Both the position numbers and the translations under genes were made by a program. This document shows positions 1 through 5,140 of a stretch of 5,213 nucleotides of DNA, piece by piece. The notes under the pieces are model-generated. The model was not told the origin of the DNA and did not search any database. It saw only the letters and a list, made by a program, of their open reading frames with translations. Source of the stretch: an uncultured Bacteroidota bacterium (GTDB taxonomy: Bacteria; Bacteroidota; Bacteroidia; Flavobacteriales; Flavobacteriaceae); NCBI GenBank assembly GCA_903879875.1, contig CAIRNC010000039.1, positions 1-5,213 on the forward strand, given 5' to 3'. Positions within the stretch are counted from its first letter, which is position 1; each line of letters opens with the position of its first letter.

Positions 1-73
1 AAGTTAATTCAAAGTATTCAACTATGATTTCAGGTAATAATAACTTGAGAAGGTCTCCAAAAGAATCTTGCAT
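1..73 (-). CDS. Transposase N-terminal fragment, ISAon1-like (partial, runs off left edge)
   Basis: Read on the minus strand, an ATG at 73-71 opens 24 codons without a stop to the window edge. The peptide begins MQDSFGDLLKLLLPEI and continues with a VEYFELT segment. A short Met-rich start, a run of Leu, the 'LPE' motif and a following 'Y/HFE' resemble the N-terminal region of the ISAon1-type transposases common in Bacteroidota; this is recalled family knowledge, not a search result. A possible promoter lies just upstream at 94-124. Catalytic residues would lie outside the window, so it cannot be said whether the gene is intact or a remnant. An overlapping plus-strand reading frame (68-274) has no recognisable features and is treated as a shadow. 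The open frame and motif are directly seen; the family assignment is moderately sure. Confidence 0.55.
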   Translation of the reverse strand, partial: MQDSFGDLLKLLLPEIIVEYFELT

Positions 74-93
74 TTGTATCTAATTTTAAAATA

Positions 94-124
94 CAAAAAT
101 CAACTTTTTAATATTTCCCCACAA
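94..124 (-). promoter_or_regulatory. Candidate Bacteroidota promoter for the minus-strand transposase
   Basis: On the minus strand a TTG (124-122) is followed after 20 nt by GATTTTTG (101-94). This matches 7 of 8 bases of the Bacteroidota -7 element TAnnTTTG at accepted spacing. It would give a leader of roughly 15-20 nt before the ATG at 73. The -33 part is minimal and the region is AT-rich, so chance matches are likely. Confidence 0.3.
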
Positions 125-655
125 CTTTTTGACTTGATCCTGGAAAAGTATATAATTTACAATTCGGAACAAATGCAGTTTTTAAAATTCATAATTCCTT
201 TTATGAGTAAATTTACTTTTGACAGAAACTACTTCAACATATTTGTTATAAAATTCCGTTTGAATCAACTTTAATAAAAAGCATTTGCAATAAGTAATAA
301 TTGCACCTTCCACCAATTTTAGAAACATATTGAAAATCTACTTCGGTATTAATACGATAATTTTATAAAAGTAAAATAATTTTATAACTAAATTACACAT
401 TCCATTTCAACAAAAAGACAATTTGGTAAGTTATTTTCTAACCGAATTAATTAACAAATATACTATATATAAAGTAGCAATTTTTTAAACAAAAAAGGCT
501 TTCATAAATTATCTTAAATATCAAAATTCATTTTGAAATAATGAAAAATAGTCGAATTTTTCATCGGCTTTTTAACCCACTTAAAAGATTTAAAGCCTTG
601 CAAATTCTCGCTTTAACGAAATTAGCAACAGTTAAACTGAAATAATTTCAATTAT
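125..655. other. AT-rich intergenic region, no supported gene
   Basis: This stretch separates the minus-strand transposase fragment from the promoter of the surface-protein gene. The longest open frames are short, have no recognisable motif and lack promoter signals: plus strand 68-274 (68 codons) and a minus-strand frame at 182-328 (48 codons). One outer end of the left insertion sequence should lie at its left side. The segment around 116-140 (CCCCACAACTTTTTGACTTG) has the look of an IS end, but the partner end is outside the window. No tRNA, rRNA or CRISPR structure was seen. The only notable structure is the hairpin at 541-564. Confidence 0.6.
541..564. repeat. Perfect 9-bp hairpin in intergenic DNA
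   Basis: ATGAAAAAT (541-549) pairs perfectly with ATTTTTCAT (556-564) around the 6-nt loop AGTCGA. It lies about 90 bp upstream of the surface-protein promoter and is not followed by a pure T tract, so it is not a convincing terminator. It could be a leftover transcription end or protein-binding palindrome, or chance in AT-rich DNA. Confidence 0.4.
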
Positions 656-686
656 TTTGTAGCGTCATTTTCATGCCCTACATTTG
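656..686 (+). promoter_or_regulatory. Bacteroidota-type promoter of the surface-protein gene
   Basis: TTTG at 656-659 is separated by exactly 19 nt from TACATTTG at 679-686. This fits the established Bacteroidota primary-sigma consensus (TTTG, 19-21 nt, TAnnTTTG) without mismatch. Transcription would start near 691-694, giving a leader of about 35 nt before the ATG at 729. That leader is A/T-rich with no Shine-Dalgarno sequence, as is usual in this phylum. It is the best-matching promoter in the window. Confidence 0.8.
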
Positions 687-728
687 TCTTTTTATTAACG
701 AAATTTATCTCAAAAATCTCATTAAATT

Positions 729-3644
729 ATGCAAGCAAAAACAAACATTTTAACTAAAATTAAATCTCAACTTTTATTTTTAATTACTCTAGTTTTTTTT
801 ACTCAAAATAGTAATGCAATTACTTTAAATAATATTTCAACGTTAAACGGGGGTAGTATCAATTCGGATCAAACGATTTGTCCAGGAACACAACCAGCCA
901 ATCTTGTCTTAGTAGGATATTCAGGTAACATTATCCGATGGGAAATATCAAAAACAGCTGATTTCTCAGACCCAGAAGATATTGAAATTACTTCTAGCAC
1001 TTTATCGGGAAATTTAATAGGAAATTTGTCTAATACTGTATACATTAGAGCAGTTGTAGAAATTGAAAATGATGATGATTATGATGATTCATCTTGTGAT
1101 AGTAATATTATTGTAGCAAGTTCAGATGATGACGATGAGGAATCAATTGCTTATTCTAACTATGTAACTATTACTGTTACTTCACCAAATATTGGAGGAA
1201 CATTATCTTCTAACCAAACGATTTGCTACAATGCTCAACCTGCTAGTTTGAATTTAACAGGAAATACAGGAAATGTAATAAAATGGCAAAAATCTACCTC
1301 GTCAATTTTTACGGTTGCCACAGATATTAATAGCACTGCTTCAAGTTTAACTGGAACTTCTATAGGAAGTCTAACAGCGACTACTTATTTTAGAGCAGTT
1401 GTTCAAAACGGAACTTGTTCTGACGTATATTCTAATCGAGTAACTATTACTGTTAATTCCATAAATAATGGTGGTACAATCGCAGGAAATAATTCTGTTT
1501 GTATAAATACACAACCATCTAATTTAACCTTATCAGGTCAAACAGGAACAGTTGTTAGATGGCAAAAATCCACTTCATCAACTTTTACATCATCAACTAA
1601 TATCGCAATTACTTCTACGACTTTAACTGGAGCTGTAATCGGTAATGTTTCTGCTACAACTTATTTTAGAGCTATAGTTAGAAACGGTTCTTGTGGAAAT
1701 GCTAATTCAGCAACTTTCACTATTTCTGTAAATACACCTTCAATTGGAGGAACAGTTTCTGGTACAAGTACAATTTGTTCTGGAACAGAAGCTACCGACT
1801 TATCCTTATCAGGTCAAACAGGAGCAGTTTTGAAATGGCAACAAGCCAATGACGCTGCTTTTACTACTCCAACAGATATTAATTCAACTGCAACTACTCT
1901 AACTGGAACAACAATTGGAAACATTAATGAAACCACCTATTTTAGAGCAGTGATTCAAAATGGTGCTTGCGGAGTAGTTAATTCTGCTGCAGGTTCGATT
2001 AAAATTAATACAACTACATGGAATGGAACTTCATGGAATAATGGAATACCAACACCATTGACAACCGCAATTATGACTGGGAATTATAACTCAACTGTAA
2101 ATCTTTATGCTTGTAGTTTAATCGTAAAAAACAATGCACTTGTTGTTGTGAATCCTACAAATAATTTTATTATTACAAGATCGGTTACTGTTGAAGCAGG
2201 TGCATCTTTAACTTTTGAAAGCAATGCTAATTTAGTTCAAATTGATAACGTGAGCAATTATGGAAACATCATTGTTAAAAGAAATACAAATGCACAAAAA
2301 CGTATGGACTATGTATTATGGTCCTCACCTGTTGCAGGTCAAAATTTAAGAGCTTTTTCACCTCTAACCTTGGTTTCTTCTTCAATCAGTCGTTTTTATA
2401 CTTACAATACACTTACTGATCAATTCAAATATATTTTTACACCTGAAAATTATACTTTTACAGCTGCAAAAGGCTATTTGATTCGTATGCCTAACACTTA
2501 TTCCGACACTACTCCTGCCGTTTTTAATGGCAAGTTTGAAGGCGTTCCAAACAATGGAAATATAACAATTGAAACTACACTAAGTGGTGCAACAGATGGT
2601 GGTACGCACATCGAATATAATAGTTCAGGCGTTGCAACGGTACTTCCAAACATTTCAAGAGGCTATAACGCCATCGGTAATCCATATCCATCACCAATCA
2701 ATGCGGATGCTTTTATGAGTGCTAATAATATTTCGGAAGCCTTATATTTTTGGAGAAAAACAAATAATACTACTACTTCTTCTTATGCAACTTATAGCTA
2801 TCTTGGTTCGACTGCGAATATTGGTGGTTTAAGTACTATTGCTCCTAATGGTACAATACAAGTTGGTCAAGGATTTTTTATTAAAGCAACTTCAAACAGT
2901 GTAACCTTCACTAATGCAATGCGAAAAGTGGATAACAACAATCAATTTTTAAGACCAATTATCCATGCCGACAAAAGTAGAATTTGGTTGAATTTAGCTT
3001 CAGAAACAGCACCTGCTAACCAAATGTTAATTGGATATATGGATGGAGCAACTCAAGATATTGACGCTGCAATTGACGGAAAATATATCAACGATAGCCC
3101 GATTGCATTAAACTCGTTAATCAACAATCAAGAATATATAATTCAAGGTCGAGGTTTGCCATTTCTTGATACGGATGTAGTTCCGTTGACTTTCAAAACT
3201 AACATTGCGGGTAGATATTCTATTTCTATTGACCATGTTGATGGTTTGTTCCAAGGAAATCAAAATATATTCTTAAAAGATAAATTGACAAATGTAGTTC
3301 ATAATTTGAAACAAGGAACGTATACTTTTGCAACTGTAACAGGAACATTCAACAATCGTTTTGAACTGAATTATAATAACATGAATACAAGTGCTAAAGA
3401 ACACCAAATAACTGCTGAAAACATGGTGGTTTACAATGAAAATGGAGTTATAAAAATTGACGGAGGTGCTGTAGCTATTAATAATGTTGCCGTATTTGAC
3501 ATACAAGGTAGATTGATTTCTGAACAAAACGGAATTAATGCCACTTCAGTAGCAATTAGCAATTTAAAAGCTACACAACAGGTTTTAATTGTTCAAATCA
3601 CTACAAACGATAATACTACAATCGCTAAGAAAATAATCTACTAG
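729..3644 (+). CDS. Secreted surface protein with four Ig-like repeats and a T9SS (type C) sorting domain
   Basis: This 971-residue protein is predicted to cross the inner membrane by Sec and the outer membrane by type IX secretion. Residues 1-30 form a signal peptide: Lys-rich start, hydrophobic LLFLITLVFF core, likely cleavage after NSNA. Four Ig-like repeats follow at about 41-150, 156-242, 248-334 and 340-427. Each carries GG(T/S), a first Cys, G-x-(V/I)-(I/V/L)-(R/K)-W, a (T/V)Y-(F/I)-RA motif and a second Cys. The Cys pairs are 51/123, 166/230, 258/322 and 350/414, probably disulfides. From about 430 (TTTWNGTSWNNGIP) to 880 runs a beta-rich segment with DYVLWSSPV, NAIGNPYPSPINA, GQGFFIKA and RIWLNL. 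This resembles the region preceding the 'type C' T9SS sorting signal in Flavobacterium proteins. Residues about 895-971 are the sorting domain (VFDIQGRLISE, ending AKKIIY). No enzymatic motif was seen, so an adhesive or structural role is inferred. Its ligand is unknown. The start is supported by the signal peptide and the promoter at 656-686. Confidence 0.9.
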   Translation: MQAKTNILTKIKSQLLFLITLVFFTQNSNAITLNNISTLNGGSINSDQTICPGTQPANLVLVGYSGNIIRWEISKTADFSDPEDIEITSSTLSGNLIGNLSNTVYIRAVVEIENDDDYDDSSCDSNIIVASSDDDDEESIAYSNYVTITVTSPNIGGTLSSNQTICYNAQPASLNLTGNTGNVIKWQKSTSSIFTVATDINSTASSLTGTSIGSLTATTYFRAVVQNGTCSDVYSNRVTITVNSINNGGTIAGNNSVCINTQPSNLTLSGQTGTVVRWQKSTSSTFTSSTNIAITSTTLTGAVIGNVSATTYFRAIVRNGSCGNANSATFTISVNTPSIGGTVSGTSTICSGTEATDLSLSGQTGAVLKWQQANDAAFTTPTDINSTATTLTGTTIGNINETTYFRAVIQNGACGVVNSAAGSIKINTTTWNGTSWNNGIPTPLTTAIMTGNYNSTVNLYACSLIVKNNALVVVNPTNNFIITRSVTVEAGASLTFESNANLVQIDNVSNYGNIIVKRNTNAQKRMDYVLWSSPVAGQNLRAFSPLTLVSSSISRFYTYNTLTDQFKYIFTPENYTFTAAKGYLIRMPNTYSDTTPAVFNGKFEGVPNNGNITIETTLSGATDGGTHIEYNSSGVATVLPNISRGYNAIGNPYPSPINADAFMSANNISEALYFWRKTNNTTTSSYATYSYLGSTANIGGLSTIAPNGTIQVGQGFFIKATSNSVTFTNAMRKVDNNNQFLRPIIHADKSRIWLNLASETAPANQMLIGYMDGATQDIDAAIDGKYINDSPIALNSLINNQEYIIQGRGLPFLDTDVVPLTFKTNIAGRYSISIDHVDGLFQGNQNIFLKDKLTNVVHNLKQGTYTFATVTGTFNNRFELNYNNMNTSAKEHQITAENMVVYNENGVIKIDGGAVAINNVAVFDIQGRLISEQNGINATSVAISNLKATQQVLIVQITTNDNTTIAKKIIY
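849..2009 (+). repeat. Four tandem Ig-like coding repeats (about 276-nt unit)
   Basis: Units begin near 849, 1194, 1470 and 1746. Units 2 to 3 and 3 to 4 are each offset by exactly 276 nt (92 codons). Unit 1 is 69 nt (23 codons) longer because of an acidic insertion. Similarity is visible in DNA as well as protein: TTATCAGGTCAAACAGGA occurs in units 3 and 4, and TATTTTAGAGC occurs near the end of units 2, 3 and 4. This indicates expansion by internal duplication within the surface-protein gene. Confidence 0.85.
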
Positions 3645-3656
3645 TATTTAAATACT
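3643..3656. repeat. 14-bp perfect palindrome overlapping the stop codon
   Basis: AGTATTTAAATACT is self-complementary and overlaps the TAG stop (3642-3644) of the surface-protein gene. It is followed by a short T run. The stem is entirely weak pairs apart from one G-C, so it is at best a minor terminator or mRNA 3'-end structure. Confidence 0.35.
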
Positions 3657-3670
3657 TTTACTAAATTCAC

Positions 3671-3679
3671 AAAAACTCC
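3671..3679 (+). terminator. 5' arm of an interrupted intrinsic terminator
   Basis: AAAAACTCC here can pair over 9 bp (one T-G wobble) with GGGGTTTTT at 5129-5137. If the insertion sequence at 3689-5123 and one AAAT copy are removed, the two arms lie 10 nt apart (loop TAGTCAAATC) and are followed by a total of eight T. That is the form of an intrinsic terminator for the surface-protein gene. In the present arrangement the arms are about 1.45 kb apart and cannot act together as a terminator. Pairing is seen; function is inferred. Confidence 0.5.
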
Positions 3680-3684
3680 TAGTC

Positions 3685-3688
3685 AAAT
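3685..3688. repeat. Left copy of candidate AAAT target duplication
   Basis: AAAT directly abuts the left inverted repeat, and an identical AAAT abuts the right one at 5124-5127. IS3-family elements make 3-5 bp duplications, so the size fits. Four A/T bases in AT-rich DNA are weak evidence on their own. Confidence 0.45.
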
Positions 3689-3712
3689 GAACATGCCCCA
3701 AAAAGTTAGACA
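3689..3712 (+). repeat. Left terminal inverted repeat (IRL)
   Basis: This 24-nt end matches the reverse complement of 5100-5123 at 16 of 24 positions without gaps, and better with single-base gaps. The shared core is CCCAAAA and GTT(T)AGACA. The sequence GCCCCAAAAAGTTAGACA is typical of IS150-like ends. Most of it also forms the 5' half of the hairpin at 3693-3725. Confidence 0.75.
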
Positions 3713-3729
3713 CTATTTGGGGCATTTTT
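3693..3729 (+). terminator. Terminator-like hairpin in the IS left end, abutting the transposase start
   Basis: ATGCCCCAAA (3693-3702) pairs perfectly over 10 bp with TTTGGGGCAT (3716-3725) around a 13-nt loop. Five T (3725-3729) follow, and the orfA ATG begins at the next base. This has the form of an intrinsic terminator. In read-through RNA from the upstream gene it would stop transcription or hide the orfA translation start. IS elements are known to protect themselves from outside transcription with such end structures; here the role is inferred. It could also replace the upstream gene's interrupted terminator. Confidence 0.6.
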
Positions 3730-4257
3730 ATGAGAAAAAAAAGAAGTTTTACATCAGAATTTAAACTTGAACAAGTTTTAAAGTATACCCGCCATCATCA
3801 ATCTTATAGTTCTATTTCAAAAGAAATTGGGATTGATAAATCTGTAGTTAGAAGATGGGTTGGTTTATATAAATCCAAAGGGATTTTAGGTTTAGAAATC
3901 AATAAAACCAAAACTATTTTTGGTTTAGATTTTAAGTATAAGGTTGTCAAATATATGCTCTCAAATAACTCATCACTCTTTGATGCTAGTTTAAAGTTTG
4001 ATGTTCCTATCTCATCTATTTTTCAATGGCAAAAAGATTTTAGTAATTTTGGCTTAAAAGGATTATATCCAAAAACCAAAGGCAGACCAAAATCTATGAG
4101 TAATTACAGACCTAAGAAACGTAAATCCGATAGACCATTAACAAGAGAAGAAGAGCTTCTCTTAGAAAATGAAGCATTACGCTGTGAACTGGATGTTCTA
4201 AAAAAGTTGCAAGCCTTAATTCAAGCAGAAGAGAAAGCCAAAAAGCGCAAGTCATAA
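3730..4257 (+). CDS. IS3-family transposase OrfA (DNA-binding subunit)
   Basis: This 175-residue protein recognises the IS ends and is the N-terminal part of the OrfAB transposase. Residues about 4-50 (FTSEFKLEQVLKY ... ISKEIGIDKSVVRRWVGLY) form one helix-turn-helix, and about 66-113 form a second, degenerate one (VPISSIFQWQKDF). A basic linker spans 115-135. Residues 138-170 (LTREEELLLENEALRCELDVLKKLQALIQ) form a heptad-type coiled coil for multimerisation, as in IS150 and IS911 OrfA. The length is normal for the IS150 group. The ATG directly follows the T tract of the left-end hairpin. The stop overlaps the orfB start (TAATG). Codons 158-159 are the AAA AAG of the -1 slippery site, so some ribosomes leave this frame before the stop and make OrfAB. 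Confidence 0.92.
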   Translation: MRKKRSFTSEFKLEQVLKYTRHHQSYSSISKEIGIDKSVVRRWVGLYKSKGILGLEINKTKTIFGLDFKYKVVKYMLSNNSSLFDASLKFDVPISSIFQWQKDFSNFGLKGLYPKTKGRPKSMSNYRPKKRKSDRPLTREEELLLENEALRCELDVLKKLQALIQAEEKAKKRKS

Positions 4258-5090
4258 TGGAATTAAGGCATAAGTATGATTTAAAAATACTTTTAAATCA
4301 TACAAATATGGCACGAAGTAGTTTTTATTACCATCAAAAACAAAATAAATTACCTGATAAATATAAAGTGATTAAGGAGTTAATAAAGTCAATTTATCAC
4401 AAGCATAAAGGTCGCTATGGATATAGACGAATAACTGATGAACTCCAAAACCAAGGCATCATAATCAATCATAAAACAGTTTTACGATTAATGAAATTAT
4501 TAGGGTTAAAAAGTATTATTCGAGTAAAAAAGTACAAATCATACAAAGGTGAACAAGGAAAAATTGTTGCAAATGTTTTAGAGCGAAATTTTCAAGCAAC
4601 AACCCCAAATCAGAAATGGGCAACCGATGTAACCGAGTTTAATGTATCTGGAAATAAGTTGTATTTATCACCAATAATTGACTTGTTTAATCAAGAAATA
4701 ATCAGTTATGAACTAACGGAACGACCCGTTTTTAATCAAGTAGTAATGATGCTAAAAAAAGCATTTAAAAAAATACCCGACAATACTAATCTGATTCTAC
4801 ATTCTGATCAAGGTTGGCAGTATCAAATGAAACAGTATCAAAATTTACTCAGAGAAAAAGGAATAAAACAAAGTATGTCAAGAAAAGGAAATTGTTTAGA
4901 TAATGCTATTATTGAAAACTTCTTCGGAACATTAAAATCAGAAATGTTTTACACTCAAAAATTTAAATCAATAGAACAATTAAAACAGGAAATTGATAAG
5001 TATATTATCTATTACAATAACGTCAGAATTAAATCAAAATTAAACAAAATGAGCCCGATAAAATATCGAACTCATTATTATCAAAATTAA
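3730..5090 (+). CDS. OrfAB fusion transposase made by programmed -1 frameshift (predicted)
   Basis: Ribosomes slipping at 4200-4206 would join OrfA residues 1-159 to a frame that starts with GTT at 4206. That frame is open without a stop through 17 codons into the orfB ATG and on to its stop, giving about 453 residues. In IS3-family elements the fusion is the active transposase: the OrfA part binds the inverted repeats and the OrfB part supplies the DDE catalysis. The -1 frame has TGA codons at 4170 and 4185, so it is open only from 4188, just ahead of the slip site. The join is predicted from sequence. Confidence 0.82.
4200..4206 (+). promoter_or_regulatory. -1 ribosomal frameshift slippery heptamer A_AAA_AAG
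   Basis: The zero-frame codons are CTA AAA AAG TTG, giving exactly the A_AAA_AAG heptamer used by IS150, IS911 and many other IS3-family elements. The downstream -1 frame is open into orfB, and a perfect 10-bp stem begins at 4213, at the usual spacing for a stimulatory structure. A second, poorer A-rich site (CAAAAAG at 4238-4244) lacks six consecutive A and is less likely to be used. Confidence 0.85.
4213..4269 (+). promoter_or_regulatory. Candidate frameshift-stimulating stem-loop
   Basis: GCCTTAATTC (4213-4222) pairs perfectly with GAATTAAGGC (4260-4269). The stem starts after a 6-nt spacer behind the slippery heptamer. The 37-nt loop holds the TAATG overlap where orfA stops and orfB starts, so the same structure could limit independent initiation of orfB. 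The position matches stimulatory structures known in IS3-family elements. Folding is inferred from complementarity. Confidence 0.65.
4257..5090 (+). CDS. IS3-family transposase OrfB (DDE integrase core)
   Basis: This 277-residue protein is the catalytic half of the transposase. An N-terminal region (YDLKILLNHTNMARSSFYYH) leads to the helical HTH_21-type segment with GRYGYRRIT (residues 52-60). The rve-type integrase core starts near WATDVTEF. The catalytic triad is complete: D124 (ATDVTEF), D184 (LHSDQGWQYQ) and E220 (DNAIIENFFGTLKSE), with exactly 35 residues between the second Asp and the Glu, the DD(35)E of this family. The C-terminus YYNNVRIKSKLNKMSPIKYR is the usual ending. The ATG overlaps the orfA stop and may allow re-initiation by terminating ribosomes. 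Most functional product is expected as the OrfAB frameshift fusion. Length and motifs are all normal, with no sign of decay. Confidence 0.95.
   Translation: MELRHKYDLKILLNHTNMARSSFYYHQKQNKLPDKYKVIKELIKSIYHKHKGRYGYRRITDELQNQGIIINHKTVLRLMKLLGLKSIIRVKKYKSYKGEQGKIVANVLERNFQATTPNQKWATDVTEFNVSGNKLYLSPIIDLFNQEIISYELTERPVFNQVVMMLKKAFKKIPDNTNLILHSDQGWQYQMKQYQNLLREKGIKQSMSRKGNCLDNAIIENFFGTLKSEMFYTQKFKSIEQLKQEIDKYIIYYNNVRIKSKLNKMSPIKYRTHYYQN
4274..4303 (+). repeat. 13-bp perfect hairpin at the start of orfB
   Basis: GTATGATTTAAAA (4274-4286) pairs perfectly with TTTTAAATCATAC (4291-4303) across the 4-nt loop ATAC. It lies 4 nt after the stem at 4213-4269 and within orfB codons 6-16. It is AT-rich and has no T tract after it. 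It may stack on the preceding stem as part of the frameshift-stimulating structure, or slow ribosomes near the orfB start. Confidence 0.5.
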
Positions 5091-5093
5091 TTA

Positions 5094-5101
5094 TAAATTT
5101 G
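5094..5101 (+). promoter_or_regulatory. Possible outward -7 promoter element near the IS right end
   Basis: TAAATTTG matches the Bacteroidota -7 element TAnnTTTG exactly and points out of the IS towards the gene at 5141. Transcription would start near 5107, leaving a leader of about 33 nt. No TTG or TTTG is present 19-21 nt upstream, so it is half a promoter at best. Confidence 0.3.
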
Positions 5102-5123
5102 TCTAAACTTTTGGGTGCAGTCT
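5100..5123 (-). repeat. Right terminal inverted repeat (IRR)
   Basis: Read on the minus strand this end is AGACTGCACCCAAAAG followed by TTTAGACA, complementary to the left end with small offsets. TGCACCCAAAAG is a common form of IS150-like ends, which makes this the better preserved of the two. It follows the orfB stop by 9 nt. Confidence 0.75.
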
Positions 5124-5127
5124 AAAT
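5124..5127. repeat. Right copy of candidate AAAT target duplication
   Basis: This is identical to 3685-3688 at the other end of the insertion sequence. The bases beyond it differ on each side, so the direct repeat is exactly 4 bp. Confidence 0.45.
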
Positions 5128-5128
5128 C

Positions 5129-5140
5129 GGGGTTTTTTTT
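5129..5140 (+). terminator. 3' arm and T tract of the interrupted terminator
   Basis: GGGG followed by eight T is the partner of AAAAACTCC at 3671-3679. The T tract touches the ATG at 5141, an odd position for a terminator. The pre-insertion structure might therefore have acted as an attenuator or translation-blocking hairpin between two genes only 57 bp apart, rather than as a simple end of transcription. Confidence 0.45.

Larger units (their letters stand above)
3689..5123 (+). mobile_element. IS3-family (IS150-like) insertion sequence, about 1435 bp
   Basis: The element contains orfA (two helix-turn-helix units and a C-terminal coiled coil) and orfB (DDE integrase core) in consecutive frames joined by a -1 frameshift signal. 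This is the standard IS3-family design, and the length is close to that of IS150. Imperfect terminal inverted repeats (3689-3712 and 5100-5123) enclose the genes, and AAAT flanks both sides. The ends could shift by a few bases: a TG...CA pair would give 3694-5119 but without a target duplication, and TG at 3688 with AAA duplications is also possible. Both reading frames, the catalytic triad and the frameshift site are intact, so the copy may be active. It lies between the surface-protein gene and the gene at 5141, in the same orientation. Confidence 0.9.

Noticed and set aside
68..274. Plus-strand 68-codon open frame
   Set aside because: It begins opposite the start of the minus-strand transposase, has an AT-driven Phe/Ile/Lys-rich composition, shows no motif and no promoter, and is best explained as a chance frame.
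182..328. Minus-strand 48-codon open frame in the intergenic region
   Set aside because: No recognisable motif or promoter. Such a length is expected by chance, though a decayed gene remnant cannot be excluded.
849..2009. Possibility that the tandem repeats are a CRISPR or non-coding array
   Set aside because: The 276-nt units lie in one intact reading frame with conserved Ig-like motifs and no spacer-repeat alternation.
3273..3527. Minus-strand open frame inside the surface-protein gene
   Set aside because: It is antisense to the well-supported sorting-domain region and has no signal of its own.
3643..3656. Palindrome at the stop codon as the main terminator
   Set aside because: The stem is almost all A-T and the T run after it is short. 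The split hairpin at 3671/5129 and the IS left-end hairpin are better candidates.
4238..4244. Second A-rich candidate frameshift site
   Set aside because: Only five A precede the G, so the peptidyl tRNA would mispair after slipping. The upstream A_AAA_AAG is canonical and has a correctly spaced stem.
3694..5119. Alternative IS boundaries with TG...CA ends
   Set aside because: These fit the usual terminal dinucleotides, but the flanks then show no target duplication, and the left end would omit the GAAC/AGAC bases shared with IS150-like ends.
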